Shown one piece after another: positions 18,601-29,517 of a DNA stretch of 64,000 nt. The stretch spans positions 50,313-114,312 of the forward strand of contig CACNTN010000004.1 in assembly GCA_902623395.1 (NCBI GenBank). The letters are read 5' to 3'. The notes beneath the pieces were generated by a model. It did no database searches, was not told where the DNA came from, and saw only the letters and a program-made list of their open reading frames with translations. This DNA comes from an uncultured Pelagibacteraceae bacterium. Lineage in GTDB: Bacteria > Pseudomonadota > Alphaproteobacteria > Pelagibacterales > Pelagibacteraceae. The position numbers and the translations under genes were made by a program. Every line of letters begins with the position of its first letter. The first letter of the stretch is position 1.

Positions 18601-20114
18601 TAGAAGACTTAGCCCAACTAATTTACGATTTAAAACAAATCAATCCAGGTGCGAGAGTTGGAGTAAAATTAGTTGCATCAACTGGTATTGGTACAATAGC
18701 AGCAGGTGTAGCAAAAGCAAAAGCAGATATCATTTTGATCTCAGGACATTCTGGAGGAACTGGTGCTAGTCCTCAAACAAGTATTAAATACGCAGGTATC
18801 CCATGGGAGATGGGTTTAACAGAAGCGAACCAAATTCTTACATTAAATAACTTAAGACATAACGTTACTTTAAGAACAGACGGAGGATTAAAAACAGGAA
18901 GAGATATTGTCATGGCAGCAATGATGGGAGCTGAAGAGTATGGAATGGGAACGTCATCTTTAGTTGCTATGGGTTGTATAATGGTAAGACAATGTCACTC
19001 AAACACTTGTCCAGTTGGAGTTTGCAGTCAAGATGAAGCATTACGAGAAAAATTTACTGGTACTCCGGAGAAAGTTGTAAATTTGTTTAAGTTTGCAGCA
19101 AAAGAAGTAAGAGAAATTCTCGCTTCTCTAGGATTTAAATCAATCAATGAAATTATAGGAAGAACTGATTTATTAACCCAGGTAAACAAAGGTGCATCTA
19201 ACTTAGATGATTTAGATTTAAATCCACTATTAGTTCAAGCTGATCCAGGTGAAAATCTTAGATATTGTAAAGACAAACATATAAATGAAGTACCAGATAC
19301 TCTTGATGAAAAGATTTGGTCCGAGATAAAAGATAAGATTAATACAAACTCAGAAAATAAATTTAATTTCGAGATAGAAAACACATCAAGATCAGTAGGA
19401 ACAAGATTATCTCATCACATATATAAAAAATTTGGTAATAATAAATTAGAGGAGAATACGGTACATATCAAACTAGAGGGATCTGCGGGACAATCTTTAG
19501 GAGCTTTTTTAACTAAAGGAGTTAAACTTACTGTTGAGGGAGATTGTAATGATTATGTAGGTAAAGGATTGTCTGGAGGAACTATTGTTGTGTATCCATC
19601 TTCAAAAAGTTCATTAGTTTCATATGAAAATACAATAATTGGAAATACAGTTCTTTACGGAGCGACTTCTGGAAAATTATTTGCATCAGGGCAAGCTGGA
19701 GAAAGATTTGCGGTTAGAAACTCTGGAGGTTTTTCAATAGTTGAAGGATGTGGAGCCCATGGTTGTGAATACATGACTGGTGGAACAGCTATAATATTAG
19801 GAGAAGTAGGAGATAATTTTGGAGCAGGAATGACGGGTGGAATGGCCTTCGTTTATGATGAAAAAAATACTTTTGAAAATTTTGTTAATCCGGCTTCAAT
19901 TATATGGCAAGATGTTGAAACAGATTATTGGAAGAAGTTTTTGAAAGAAAGTTTAAATACTTTTGTCAAAGAAACTAATTCAAAAATTGCTCAAAAAATA
20001 TTAAATGACTTTGCTAATGAACTCAAAAAATTTAAACAAATTTGCCCGATAGAAATGCTTGATAAATTAGACAATCCTATTAGTTTAAGATCTCATACTA
20101 AGAAAGCAGGTTAA
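15618..20114 (+). CDS. gltB: Glutamate synthase large subunit
   Basis: 1498 aa; MEHDACGVGLIA amidotransferase start, FMN-binding synthase domain, C-terminal GXGXG domain. Confidence 0.97.
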   Translation: MKNYFKNKKILEKSFNYDVKMEHDACGVGLIASTNGKKSRKIVEYGIEALKAIWHRGAVDADGKSGDGAGIQIEIAPDFFKEKISTTGHTLDENKRICVGMIFLPRTDYSEQEKCREIIESALLAENYYIYGWRQVPINPSVLGKTADQNRPEIAQVMFKKNEALQTNDLERDLFETRKKIEKVARDKQIKDFYICSFSSRSIVYKGMFLAEMLSEFYPDLHDEKLTSRFAIFHQRYSTNTFPSWDLAQPFRTLAHNGEINTVKGNINWMKIHEQDMSSQLFKDVKNLKPVIRSSSDSGALDNVFELLTHSGKLAPLIKLMMIPDSWSKRSKTVPKNHQDLFNFLNSTIEPWDGPAAICATDAKWVLASSDRNGLRPLRYSITSDDLFFAGSETGMIKIPEEKIIEKGKLGPGQIIAIDLKKGKLYKDKEIKDLLAKDYKKYNKQIIDLEKKISFGGEKPNFLGEDLRKRQFLSGLSLEDLELILHPMAEEGKEASGSMGDDTPVAVLSSHYRPVSHYFRQNFSQVTNPPIDSLRENKVMSLKTRFGNLGNILDFDNLTEENIYVLDSPILTNSQFKKFKKFFSKKVKVIDCTFNIEESLKERIELIREEAETAVREGSTCLILSDKNITNQKASIPSILTVGAIHSHLVKHGLRGYCSLNVECSDAMDTHSFAILIGVGATTVNPYLAIDSIHQRFEKKLFGKSDFETCVNKFKKSIDAGLLKIMSKMGISVISSYRGGCNFEAVGLSRAIVSDYFPGMSSRISGIGIIGIEKKIKELHKKFNAKNVFTLPIGGLYRYRKSGEDHQYQGKLIHLLQSAVTSGSYELYKKYSAGIHNLPPINIRDLLEFKKQRKPIDIKEVEPIEEILKRFGSGSMSHGALSAEAHETLAMGMNRIKGASCSGEGGEDAKRFKILPNGDSANSRVKQIASARFGVTVDYLNNANEIEIKIAQGAKPGEGGQLPGFKVTKEIARLRHSTPGVTLISPPPHHDIYSIEDLAQLIYDLKQINPGARVGVKLVASTGIGTIAAGVAKAKADIILISGHSGGTGASPQTSIKYAGIPWEMGLTEANQILTLNNLRHNVTLRTDGGLKTGRDIVMAAMMGAEEYGMGTSSLVAMGCIMVRQCHSNTCPVGVCSQDEALREKFTGTPEKVVNLFKFAAKEVREILASLGFKSINEIIGRTDLLTQVNKGASNLDDLDLNPLLVQADPGENLRYCKDKHINEVPDTLDEKIWSEIKDKINTNSENKFNFEIENTSRSVGTRLSHHIYKKFGNNKLEENTVHIKLEGSAGQSLGAFLTKGVKLTVEGDCNDYVGKGLSGGTIVVYPSSKSSLVSYENTIIGNTVLYGATSGKLFASGQAGERFAVRNSGGFSIVEGCGAHGCEYMTGGTAIILGEVGDNFGAGMTGGMAFVYDEKNTFENFVNPASIIWQDVETDYWKKFLKESLNTFVKETNSKIAQKILNDFANELKKFKQICPIEMLDKLDNPISLRSHTKKAG

Positions 20115-20992
20115 TGAGTAAAACTAAAGTCTTTTGCTTTGGCTTTGGCCAAGTCGCGGAAAGTTTCATTAATAAGTTAATTAACGAAAAAAAGGACTTA
20201 GATCTAAGTGTTACTTCTAGACAGGAAACTCATCAGATAGAGTTTAATAATATTAAAATAAATTCATACCAATTTACTGAAGACAAGTGTGATGACTCTA
20301 TTAAAAAAAAAATAGAAGAAGCAGATTACATTTTAGTTTCTATTCCGCCTATTGATGGCCAAGATATTGTAGCAAATTACCTTAATGCAAATATTAAAAA
20401 AATAATAAATTGTAAATGGATCACATATTTATCGGCAACTAGTGTATACGGAGATCATAAAGGTGGTTGGGTTAATGAAGATAGCGTTACTCAACCTACC
20501 ACAGATAATGGGATGAGTAGATTAGAAGCAGAAAAAACCTGGAAAAGTCTATCGAATAAAAAAAATTATCCGCTCCAAATTTTTAGATTAGCTGGCATAT
20601 ATTCAAATGAGTTTAATATTTTGAAAAGATTAAAATCTGATAAAGTACAAATTGTAGATAAAAAAAATCACTTTTTTTCAAGAATTCATGTCGAGGACAT
20701 AGCTAACATTTTATTTAAGTCCCTTGATAATTTTAAAAATAATGAAATTTATAATATTTGCGATGATAAACCTGCTTCGCAAATCGAAGTAGCGGCCTAC
20801 GGTGCAAAGTTACTAAAATTAGAGAAACCTAATTCAGTAAAACTCGAAGAAGTTGAAAGTCAAATGTTAAGAAATTTTTATAAAGACTCAAAAAAAGTAG
20901 ACAATAAAAAAATGAAAGAATTTTTTAATCACAAATTAAAGTACCCAACTTATGTTGAAGGACTAAATTATATCTTTAACAATACTTTTTAA
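20114..20992 (+). CDS. NAD-dependent epimerase/SDR family protein (YeeZ-like)
   Basis: 292 aa; FCFGFGQVAESF, TYLSATSVYGDHKGGWVNE, RLAGIYS. Confidence 0.8.
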   Translation: MSKTKVFCFGFGQVAESFINKLINEKKDLDLSVTSRQETHQIEFNNIKINSYQFTEDKCDDSIKKKIEEADYILVSIPPIDGQDIVANYLNANIKKIINCKWITYLSATSVYGDHKGGWVNEDSVTQPTTDNGMSRLEAEKTWKSLSNKKNYPLQIFRLAGIYSNEFNILKRLKSDKVQIVDKKNHFFSRIHVEDIANILFKSLDNFKNNEIYNICDDKPASQIEVAAYGAKLLKLEKPNSVKLEEVESQMLRNFYKDSKKVDNKKMKEFFNHKLKYPTYVEGLNYIFNNTF

Positions 20993-21718
20993 TTCTTTAA
21001 TTATTTTTTTTAAGGGATCTTGATTTGATAAACTATGGTCCCCGTTTTTAATGACTACTAACTTTTTTTGCGCATTTGGAAATACCGAAAGAACTTTTCT
21101 TGAAAAGGATACCGGCACAACTTCATCTTTGCTGCCGTGAACCACTGTTACTTTAATTCTAGATCTTATTTTTTTAGATAGGATTTTATTTTTTCGTCCA
21201 TCTTTAATTAGCTGGAATGTAATAGGATACTCATATTGCCCATTTTTAATAACACTTAATCCTTTAGTAATAATTTCATTTTTATTTTTTTTTGGAAATT
21301 TTTTCCACATTAATCTTTCAAGAAATTCTGGAGCTGAGCCTATACCAACAAAACCTGCAATTTGATTTTCAAAATATTTAAATTGATTTAAAGAGATCCA
21401 TGCTCCCATGCTAGAACCAACAAGTATAAATTTATTTTTTTTAACAATTTTTTTAATTGAATTCTTAGCATCATTTGACCATTTGGTTATATTTCCTTTT
21501 GTAAATTTGCCCGATGACTTACCGTGTCCTGAATACTCAATAGCTAAAAATCCTAATTTATTTTTTACAGCATATTTTTTAAACGCTTGAGGTTTTTTTC
21601 CATCAATATCAGACATAAAACCAGGAAGAAAAACGATATAAAGATTTTTTTTATAATAATTGTCAATAAATCTAAGTTTTTTTGTCTTCGAAATTTTTAA
21701 ATATTTGAATTTTTTCAT
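20963..21718 (-). CDS. Alpha/beta hydrolase
   Basis: 251 aa; FLPGFMSDIDGKK, EYSGHGKSSG, LVGSSMGAWISL, VVHGSKDEVVP, NGDHSLS. Confidence 0.9.
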   Translation of the reverse strand: MKKFKYLKISKTKKLRFIDNYYKKNLYIVFLPGFMSDIDGKKPQAFKKYAVKNKLGFLAIEYSGHGKSSGKFTKGNITKWSNDAKNSIKKIVKKNKFILVGSSMGAWISLNQFKYFENQIAGFVGIGSAPEFLERLMWKKFPKKNKNEIITKGLSVIKNGQYEYPITFQLIKDGRKNKILSKKIRSRIKVTVVHGSKDEVVPVSFSRKVLSVFPNAQKKLVVIKNGDHSLSNQDPLKKIIKELKSIVKDII

Positions 21719-21754
21719 ATAAGAATGTTTTAGTGCTATTATATAACAAAATAC

Positions 21755-22912
21755 ATGACTACTAAATTAAATGTTCTCCAGGTTATTCCTAAACTAGGTT
21801 ATGGTGGAGCTGAGACTGGATGCTATGATATCGCTCATTTTCTTCCAGAAAATGATTGCGGATCTTTTATTGCAACGTCTGGAGGTGAGTTGTTAAAATT
21901 CGTAAAAAAAGATAAAGTGAAAATATTCCGTTTGCCTGTTCACTCTAAAAATCCCCTTTTAATAATTTTTAATACTTTAGCTTTGGTTATCTATATAATT
22001 TTTTTTAAGATTAATATTATCCATGCAAGAAGTCGGGCGCCAGCCTGGTCATGTTATTTTGCCTCTTTATTAACCAGAAGAGTTTTTGTTACTACTTTTC
22101 ACGGAACTTATAATTTTAAAAGTAAAATTAAAAAATTTTATAATAGCATAATGCTTAGAGCGAAACTAACAATTGCTGGATCAAATTTTATTTTTACTCA
22201 TATCAATGAAAATTATAGCGAATATTTAAATAAAGAAAAAAAACTTAGAGTAATTTTTAGGGGTATAAATATTGATTATTATAATGCAAAAAATATTTCT
22301 ATTCTCAAAAAAGAAAAGCTGAAACATGAATGGAATTTGTCATCAAATAAATTTACCATTCTTTTACCAGGTAGGCTCACTTATTGGAAAGGACAGGAAA
22401 AATTTATTGAATCGTTAAATATTTTAATTGAAGACTATAATATATCAAATTTTCAAGCAGTAATACTCGGATCCGACCAAGGTAGGAAAGTATATGCAAA
22501 AAAATTAGAAAATTTGGTCCAAAGATATAGTCTGAATAAAAAGATTAAATTTATTTCAGGTTGTAAGGAGATGCCTTTAGCCTATTCTTTGGCAGATGTT
22601 GTGGTTTCAGCCTCTATTGAACCAGAGGCTTTTGGAAGAGTATCAGTTGAGGCTCAGTCTATGGGTAAACCAATAATTGCAAGTAATATTGGTGGCTCCA
22701 AAGAAACAGTGATAAATAAAAAAACTGGCTTCTTATATCAGTACGATGATCCAAGAGAACTTGCTAAAAGTTTAAATACTGTTATTCAATTATCACAAGA
22801 TGAATTAGAATCTTTAGGAAATGAAGGAAGAAAAAATATTACTAAAAAATTTGATATTGAAACGATGTGTCAATCTAATTTAAAAGAATATAAAAAATTA
22901 ATCAAAAATTAA
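21755..22912 (+). CDS. Glycosyltransferase family 4
   Basis: 385 aa; LQVIPKLGYGGAETGCYDIA, PGRLTYWKGQEKFIES, EAFGRVSVEAQSMGKPIIASNIGG. Confidence 0.9.
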   Translation: MTTKLNVLQVIPKLGYGGAETGCYDIAHFLPENDCGSFIATSGGELLKFVKKDKVKIFRLPVHSKNPLLIIFNTLALVIYIIFFKINIIHARSRAPAWSCYFASLLTRRVFVTTFHGTYNFKSKIKKFYNSIMLRAKLTIAGSNFIFTHINENYSEYLNKEKKLRVIFRGINIDYYNAKNISILKKEKLKHEWNLSSNKFTILLPGRLTYWKGQEKFIESLNILIEDYNISNFQAVILGSDQGRKVYAKKLENLVQRYSLNKKIKFISGCKEMPLAYSLADVVVSASIEPEAFGRVSVEAQSMGKPIIASNIGGSKETVINKKTGFLYQYDDPRELAKSLNTVIQLSQDELESLGNEGRKNITKKFDIETMCQSNLKEYKKLIKN

Positions 22913-24831
22913 TGCCTCAAATACAATTATTAGATGGAAAGAAGATAGATTTTGAAAAATCAATTAACGGTTTTGATTTAGTAAAAAAAATAAGTAAGTC
23001 GCTTGAAAAAATTGCATTAATCATGGAAGTTGATGGTGATTTAAAAGACCTAAGTTATAAAATTATCAAAGATGCAAGAGTAAAAATTATTACACCAAAA
23101 GATAAAGAGGGTTTAGAGGTTATCAGACATGACGCTGCGCACATAATGGCAATGGCTGTTCAAGAATTATTTCCAGGAACACAAGTAACTATAGGACCAG
23201 TTATAGAAAATGGTTTTTATTATGATTTTGCTAGAAAAGAACCTTTCACAAGTGATGATTTAAAAAAAATTGAAAAAAAAATGTCAGAAATTATTGATAG
23301 AGATGTAAAAACTAAAAGAGAAGTCTGGAAAAGGAGTGATGCTATAAAACATTTCAAAAAAATTGGAGAAAAGTATAAAGCAGAAATTATAGAGAGCATA
23401 CCTGAAAATGAGGAGCTATCTGTCTATCATCATGGCGACACTTGGCATGATTTATGTAGAGGACCACATTTAGCCTCTTCTGGAAAAATTGGAAAAGCAT
23501 TTAAATTAACAAAAGTTTCAGGCGCATATTGGAGAGGTGACTCAAATAATGAGATGCTTCAAAGAATTTATGGAACGTGTTGGAGTACAAAAAAAGAGCT
23601 TGATGATTATTTACATCGGCTTGAAGAGGCTGAAAAAAGAGATCATAGAAAACTTGGTAAAGAAATGGATCTTTTTCATTTTAGAGAGGAAAGTCCAGGT
23701 GCAGTATTTTGGCACGAAAAAGGTTGGCTCTTATTTCAAAGACTTGTAGAATATATGCGAGCAAAACAAAGACTCGCAGGTTATAAAGAGATAAACACAC
23801 CTGAATTGTTAGATAAAAATCTTTGGGAAAAATCTGGACATTGGGATAAATTTGGAGAACACATGTTTACATCTGAAACTCCTGACGAAAAAACATTTGC
23901 AGTAAAGCCAATGAATTGTCCAGGTTGTGTTCAAGTTTTTAATCAAGGGTTGAAAAGTTATAGAGATTTACCTCTAAAGTTATCTGAATTCGGTAAAGTC
24001 CACAGATATGAACCATCGGGTGCACTACATGGCTTATTGAGAGTTAGAGCATTCACTCAAGATGATGCACACATTTTTTGTACAGAAGATCAAATAACTG
24101 AAGAGTCATTATCAGTAACGAATTTAATCTTAGAAATATATAAAGACTTGGGCTTTAAAAATGTAGTTTTAAAATATTCTGATCGACCAGAAAAAAGAGT
24201 TGGAGATGATAAAGTTTGGGATAAATCTGAAGCCGCACTTCTTGCAGCAATCAAACAATCTAAACTTGATTATACAATTAACAAAGGAGAAGGTGCCTTT
24301 TATGGTCCTAAAATTGAATTTGTATTAAGAGATGCTATAGGTAGAGATTGGCAATGCGGAACTTTGCAAGTAGATTTAAATTTACCAAATAGACTTGGAG
24401 CAACTTATGTCGCTAAAGATGGAACAAAAAAAGTTCCTGTAATGTTACATAGAGCATTATTTGGATCTTTAGAAAGATTTATTGGAATTTTAATTGAAAA
24501 TTATGCTGGTAAGTTACCTTTTTGGCTTTCACCAGCACAAGCTGTTGTGTGTCCCATAGCTGAGGAAAACAACGACTATGTAAAAAAGTTATTTAAAGAT
24601 TTATTTAAAGAAGGTATAAAATGTGAAATGGATTTAAGAAATGAGAAGATAAACTATAAAATTAGAGAACATTCTCTGGCAAAAATACCATTTATAATTG
24701 TCTGTGGTAAAAAAGAAGTTGCAGAAAATACAGTCACAGTTAGAAAACTTGGTTCTGACAAACAGGAAGTTATGAAAAAAGATGATCTATTAAAAAATAT
24801 GCTTGCCTCAAATAAGTTGCCCCTAAATTAA
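22912..24831 (+). CDS. thrS: Threonyl-tRNA synthetase
   Basis: 639 aa; HIMAMAVQELFPG, MNCPGC, GALHGLLRVRAFTQDDAHIFC. Confidence 0.98.
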   Translation: MPQIQLLDGKKIDFEKSINGFDLVKKISKSLEKIALIMEVDGDLKDLSYKIIKDARVKIITPKDKEGLEVIRHDAAHIMAMAVQELFPGTQVTIGPVIENGFYYDFARKEPFTSDDLKKIEKKMSEIIDRDVKTKREVWKRSDAIKHFKKIGEKYKAEIIESIPENEELSVYHHGDTWHDLCRGPHLASSGKIGKAFKLTKVSGAYWRGDSNNEMLQRIYGTCWSTKKELDDYLHRLEEAEKRDHRKLGKEMDLFHFREESPGAVFWHEKGWLLFQRLVEYMRAKQRLAGYKEINTPELLDKNLWEKSGHWDKFGEHMFTSETPDEKTFAVKPMNCPGCVQVFNQGLKSYRDLPLKLSEFGKVHRYEPSGALHGLLRVRAFTQDDAHIFCTEDQITEESLSVTNLILEIYKDLGFKNVVLKYSDRPEKRVGDDKVWDKSEAALLAAIKQSKLDYTINKGEGAFYGPKIEFVLRDAIGRDWQCGTLQVDLNLPNRLGATYVAKDGTKKVPVMLHRALFGSLERFIGILIENYAGKLPFWLSPAQAVVCPIAEENNDYVKKLFKDLFKEGIKCEMDLRNEKINYKIREHSLAKIPFIIVCGKKEVAENTVTVRKLGSDKQEVMKKDDLLKNMLASNKLPLN

Positions 24832-25377
24832 GTGTCAAACTTTAAACCTAATTATTTTCAAAGAAGGAGTAAACCTCAAGGTCCAAAAGCCAACGAGAGA
24901 ATTAGAGCTTTAGATGTTCAAGTTATAGGAAGTGATGGAGGAAATCTTGGAGCTATGCCACTTAACAAAGCCATCGAACTTGCTAAGCAAGAGGGATTAG
25001 ATCTCATAGAAATATCACCTAACGCAAATCCACCTGTTTGCAAAATTATGGACATGGGAAAATATAAATATGATTTACAAAAGAAAGCTAATCAGGCTAA
25101 GAAAAAACAAAAAACAGTTTCACTGAAAGAAATTAAATTAAGACCAGGCACTGAAACTCATGATTATAATTTTAAAATAAAAAATGCTAAAAAGTTTATA
25201 ACCAAAGGCAACAAGGTAAAGTTCACTGTAAAATTTAAAGGCAGAGAAATGCAACATACTGACCTTGGTAAAGACTTAATGGATAAAATTATTGAGGAAA
25301 CTAAAGATGTTGCTAAAGTTGAAAGCAAGCCAAAATTTGAAGGTAGACAGATGGTTATGATAATTCAACCTCTGTAA
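24832..25377 (+). CDS. infC: Translation initiation factor IF-3 (GTG start abutting the thrS stop)
   Basis: 181 aa; NERIRALDVQVIG...IDLGKYKYDLQ-type motif, KEIKLRPGTETHDYNFKIKNAKKF. Confidence 0.97.
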   Translation: MSNFKPNYFQRRSKPQGPKANERIRALDVQVIGSDGGNLGAMPLNKAIELAKQEGLDLIEISPNANPPVCKIMDMGKYKYDLQKKANQAKKKQKTVSLKEIKLRPGTETHDYNFKIKNAKKFITKGNKVKFTVKFKGREMQHTDLGKDLMDKIIEETKDVAKVESKPKFEGRQMVMIIQPL

Positions 25378-25437
25378 ATCACCAATAATATAACCTTGTA
25401 AACATTTATTATTGCCTATATAAGTCCGAAATATTTT

Positions 25438-25644
25438 ATGCCAAAACTTAAAACAAAAAGCTCTGCAAAAAAAAGGTTTAAATTTACAGCCTCAGGAAAA
25501 ATTAAGATGCCCCAAGCTGGTAAAAGACACGGTATGATTAAACGAACAAATTCACAAATTAGAAAACAAAGAGGCACTACAATTATGACAAAACAAGATT
25601 CTAAAATTGTTAAATCGTATATGCCATATAACTTAAGAGGATAA
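25438..25644 (+). CDS. rpmI: 50S ribosomal protein L35
   Basis: [23 protein letters not shown]. Confidence 0.98.
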   Translation: MPKLKTKSSAKKRFKFTASGKIKMPQAGKRHGMIKRTNSQIRKQRGTTIMTKQDSKIVKSYMPYNLRG

Positions 25645-25645
25645 T

Positions 25646-26002
25646 ATGGCCAGAACAAAACGTGGAGTTATTACTAGAGCTAAGCATAATAAAGTTCTAA
25701 AGTTAGTCAAAGGACAAAGAGGAAGAAGAAAAAATACTATCAGGATTGCCCGTCAGGCAATGGAAAAAGCAATGCAATATGCTTACAGAGATAGAAAAGC
25801 AAAAAAAAGAGAATTTAGATCTTTGTGGATACAAAGAATTAACGCTGGTGTGAGAGCTGAAGGCTTAACTTATGCAAAATTTATCAATGGTTTAGCTAAG
25901 TCAAAAATTAAATTAGACAGAAAAGTTCTAGCAGAGCTTGCTTATAATAATCCTGAAGTCTTTAAATCAGTGGTAAAAAAGGTTCAATCCTCCCTAGCTT
26001 AA
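25646..26002 (+). CDS. rplT: 50S ribosomal protein L20
   Basis: [28 protein letters not shown]. Confidence 0.98.
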   Translation: MARTKRGVITRAKHNKVLKLVKGQRGRRKNTIRIARQAMEKAMQYAYRDRKAKKREFRSLWIQRINAGVRAEGLTYAKFINGLAKSKIKLDRKVLAELAYNNPEVFKSVVKKVQSSLA

Positions 26003-26050
26003 AAGGGTCTTTGATTTAATCGCAACTTAATATAAAAAATCAATAACCTA

Positions 26051-27118
26051 ATGAGTGATTTAGATAAAATAAGTTCTGTATTTAATGCAAAGATAGACTC
26101 TGTAAAAACAAAAAACGAGCTTCAAAATATTAAAACTGAATTTTTTGGAAAAAATGGTCAAATTACTCAGCAATTCAAAACTTTAGGTTCTCTTGATCCT
26201 GATAAAAGAAAAGAGTTTGCTACAAATTTAAATAAAATTAAAGACGATATAACCCATCAATTGGAACAAAAAAATATAGAAATCGAAACAATTGAAATAA
26301 ATGAAAAACTTAAAAATGAAAAAGTAGATATTACTTTACCAATAAGACCCCACCGACTAGGAAAAATTCACCCAGTCTCACAAGTTATAGATGAGATATC
26401 TTCTATATTTTCAGAAATAGGCTTTTCAGTTGCAGAGGGACCCGATGTTGAAACTGAATATAATAATTTTACAGCATTAAATACTCCTGAGGAACATCCT
26501 GCTAGGGATATGCACGACACTTTTTATTTAGAAGAAAATAAAAAATTATTACTTCGGACTCATACATCACCAGTTCAAATTAGAGCAATGTTATCTAGCA
26601 AACCACCTTTTAAAATAATTGTACCTGGAAGAACTTACAGATGTGACAGTGATCAGACTCATGCTCCTATGTTTCATCAATTGGAAGGTCTTCACATAGA
26701 TAAAAATATCACAATGGGACATCTTAAAGGTTGTCTTGATTATTTTATAAAAGAATTTTTTGAGGTTAAGAATGTAAAAATGAGATTCAGACCAAGTCAT
26801 TTCCCTTTTACAGAACCATCAGCAGAAGTTGACATTGGATACAAAATTGAAAAAGGAAAAATTGTTATCGGAGAAGGTGATAAATGGTTGGAAGTTTTAG
26901 GATGTGGAATGGTCCATCCAAACGTTTTAAAAAATGTAAAAATAAACCCGAAAAAATATCAAGGTTTTGCATTTGGAATAGGTATTGATCGTTTAGCAAT
27001 GTTAAAATATGGAATCAATGATCTTAGAGCTTTCTTTGAGGCAGATTATAGGTGGCTAAGTCACTTTGGATTCGATCCATTAGATGTTCCAACAAATTAT
27101 AGAGGGCTAAGCAAATGA
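26051..27118 (+). CDS. pheS: Phenylalanyl-tRNA synthetase alpha subunit
   Basis: 355 aa; [47 protein letters not shown]. Confidence 0.97.
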   Translation: MSDLDKISSVFNAKIDSVKTKNELQNIKTEFFGKNGQITQQFKTLGSLDPDKRKEFATNLNKIKDDITHQLEQKNIEIETIEINEKLKNEKVDITLPIRPHRLGKIHPVSQVIDEISSIFSEIGFSVAEGPDVETEYNNFTALNTPEEHPARDMHDTFYLEENKKLLLRTHTSPVQIRAMLSSKPPFKIIVPGRTYRCDSDQTHAPMFHQLEGLHIDKNITMGHLKGCLDYFIKEFFEVKNVKMRFRPSHFPFTEPSAEVDIGYKIEKGKIVIGEGDKWLEVLGCGMVHPNVLKNVKINPKKYQGFAFGIGIDRLAMLKYGINDLRAFFEADYRWLSHFGFDPLDVPTNYRGLSK

Positions 27119-29517
27119 TCATTACAATTCCTTGGCTTAAAGAACATCTTAAAACTTCAGCTAAAGAAAGCGAGATCATCGACCAGCTTACAAATATTGG
27201 ACTTGAAGTTGAAGGTATAAAAGAAAATTCTGGAGAGATGAGTAAGTTCAAAATTGCAAAAGTTTTACGAACGGAAAAACATCCTAATGCTGATAAATTA
27301 AAAGTTTGTGATGTTGCTATTGGCAGAAAAGAGGTTTTAAAAGTTGTCTGCGGAGCACCTAATGCTAGAGAGGGATTAATTACCATTTATGCTCCTCCAG
27401 GAGCAGTGATACCTAAAACTAATTTTGAATTAAAGGTAGCAAAAATAAGAGGCGTAGAGTCCAGAGGGATGCTTTGCTCAGAAAGCGAACTCAATTTATC
27501 AGATGAGAGTGAGGGGATAATTGAACTTAAAAATAAAGAGAAAGAGATAGGAAAAAGTTATTTTAAAAATAATTCACAAAAAGCTATCGATATTTCTATA
27601 ACCCCTAACCGTGCTGATTGTTTAGGCGTTAGAGGTATAGCAAGAGACCTTTCATCAGCAGGTATTGGAAAATTAATACAAACAAAAAGAAAAAAAATTA
27701 AACAAAGCACCTTCCATCAGATTAAAATATCAATTACAAAAGAAAAGAACCAAGGGTGTGATACCTTTGGAAGCTGTTATATTAAAAATATTACTAATAA
27801 AGAAAGCCCCGAATGGCTTAAAAATAAATTAATTGCATTAGGTTTGAAACCCATCTCTGCTGTAGTTGATATTACTAATTATGTAATGTTTGATCTAAAC
27901 AGGCCACTGCATGCTTATGATGCAGATAAAATAAATAAAGAAATTATAGTCAGGAACGCTAAAGAAGGTGAGACATTCGAGGCATTAGATAATAAAAAAT
28001 ATAAATTAAAAAAGGACATGTGTGTTATCTCTGATAAATCCGGCGTTTTAGGTTTGGGCGGAATTATTGGAGGAACAACTACCTCAACTGAATTAGATAC
28101 AAAAAATATACTTTTAGAAGCTGCTTATTTCAGCCCATCCTCAATAAGAAAAACAGCTAGATTACTTAATATTAACACCGATGCGAAATATAGATTTGAG
28201 AGAGGAATTGATCCTAACTCGATCAAAGAGGGTTTAGAGTTTGCTACTGAGCTTATTTTAAAAATTTGTGGAGGAGAAGCCAGCAAGTTTCAAATTACTG
28301 GAAAGACGAAGCAAAAAAATAAGGTTATTAACTTTCAAGTAGAAAAATTTCAAAAATTGATTGGTATTTCAATCACCGCTAATGAAATTGATAAAATTTT
28401 ATCTTCTCTAGGTTTTAAATGTAAAAAAAGTCAAAAAAATATCAAAGTAGAAGTTCCAAGTTGGAGACCAGATGTAAATTTGGATGAAGATTTGATTGAG
28501 GAATTAATTCGGATCAAAGGATTTGATAATATTAAATTAATTGAACCTAGCAAAAATAGAACCCAAGATACTTTAAACTTTAAGCAAAAACTTTTCCATT
28601 TATCACAGAGATCTTTAGCTTCGAAAGGATATATGGAAATAGTAACTTGGTCTTTTACAGATTCAAAAATTGATAAACAATTTTCTAAAGGAGAAAAAGA
28701 AATTCCAATATACAATCCTATTTCTTCTGATCTAGATGTTTTAAGACGATCAATTTTCTCAAATTTAGCAATCTATTTAAAAAAGAACCAAGATAGAGGA
28801 TACGAGGACTTATCTTTATTTGAAATTGGTCCAACATTTTTTGGAAAAAATCCAGGTGAACAACAAGTTGTAGTTGGAGGTTTAAAATCTGGAAAAATAA
28901 ATAGAAAGAGCTGGCTAGATAAAGAAAGAGACGTAGACGTTTTTGATATTAAAAGTGATGTAATTAAAACTTTGATCGAACTTGGAATAGAGGAAAAAAA
29001 TCTTTTTGTGAGCGAAAATACAAAATACAGTTATCATCCAGGCAGATCAGGATCGATAACTTTAAAATCAGAAAAAGGACCTCATCTAGCTTATTTTGGA
29101 GAAATACACCCAGCTATTATTAAAAATTTAGATTTTAAAGACAAAAATATTTTTGGATTTGAGATATTTTTAAAGAATATTCCAGAACCTAACAAAAAAT
29201 TAAGACTTAGCAAAAAAAGTTTTCTAGCTTCAGATTATCAAAAATCAGAAAGAGATTTTGCTTTTATTATTGACAAAATTTTTAAAATTGGTGAACTTGA
29301 GAAGATTGTAAAAGACGTAGATAATAATCTAATTCAAAACGTATCTACGTTTGATGTTTATGAAGGGGAAAATATTCCAAAAGATAAAAAATCAGTTGCT
29401 ATTAATGTAACTTTACAAGCCATCGATAAAACACTTACAGAAAATGATTTAGAGGAAATTAGCAAAAAAATTATTGAAACAGTAAGTAAAAAAACTGGCG
29501 CTACAATTAGGTCCTAA
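27115..29517 (+). CDS. pheT: Phenylalanyl-tRNA synthetase beta subunit
   Basis: 800 aa; B3/B4, B5 and anticodon-binding domains; N-terminal tRNA-binding OB domain. Confidence 0.97.
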   Translation: MIITIPWLKEHLKTSAKESEIIDQLTNIGLEVEGIKENSGEMSKFKIAKVLRTEKHPNADKLKVCDVAIGRKEVLKVVCGAPNAREGLITIYAPPGAVIPKTNFELKVAKIRGVESRGMLCSESELNLSDESEGIIELKNKEKEIGKSYFKNNSQKAIDISITPNRADCLGVRGIARDLSSAGIGKLIQTKRKKIKQSTFHQIKISITKEKNQGCDTFGSCYIKNITNKESPEWLKNKLIALGLKPISAVVDITNYVMFDLNRPLHAYDADKINKEIIVRNAKEGETFEALDNKKYKLKKDMCVISDKSGVLGLGGIIGGTTTSTELDTKNILLEAAYFSPSSIRKTARLLNINTDAKYRFERGIDPNSIKEGLEFATELILKICGGEASKFQITGKTKQKNKVINFQVEKFQKLIGISITANEIDKILSSLGFKCKKSQKNIKVEVPSWRPDVNLDEDLIEELIRIKGFDNIKLIEPSKNRTQDTLNFKQKLFHLSQRSLASKGYMEIVTWSFTDSKIDKQFSKGEKEIPIYNPISSDLDVLRRSIFSNLAIYLKKNQDRGYEDLSLFEIGPTFFGKNPGEQQVVVGGLKSGKINRKSWLDKERDVDVFDIKSDVIKTLIELGIEEKNLFVSENTKYSYHPGRSGSITLKSEKGPHLAYFGEIHPAIIKNLDFKDKNIFGFEIFLKNIPEPNKKLRLSKKSFLASDYQKSERDFAFIIDKIFKIGELEKIVKDVDNNLIQNVSTFDVYEGENIPKDKKSVAINVTLQAIDKTLTENDLEEISKKIIETVSKKTGATIRS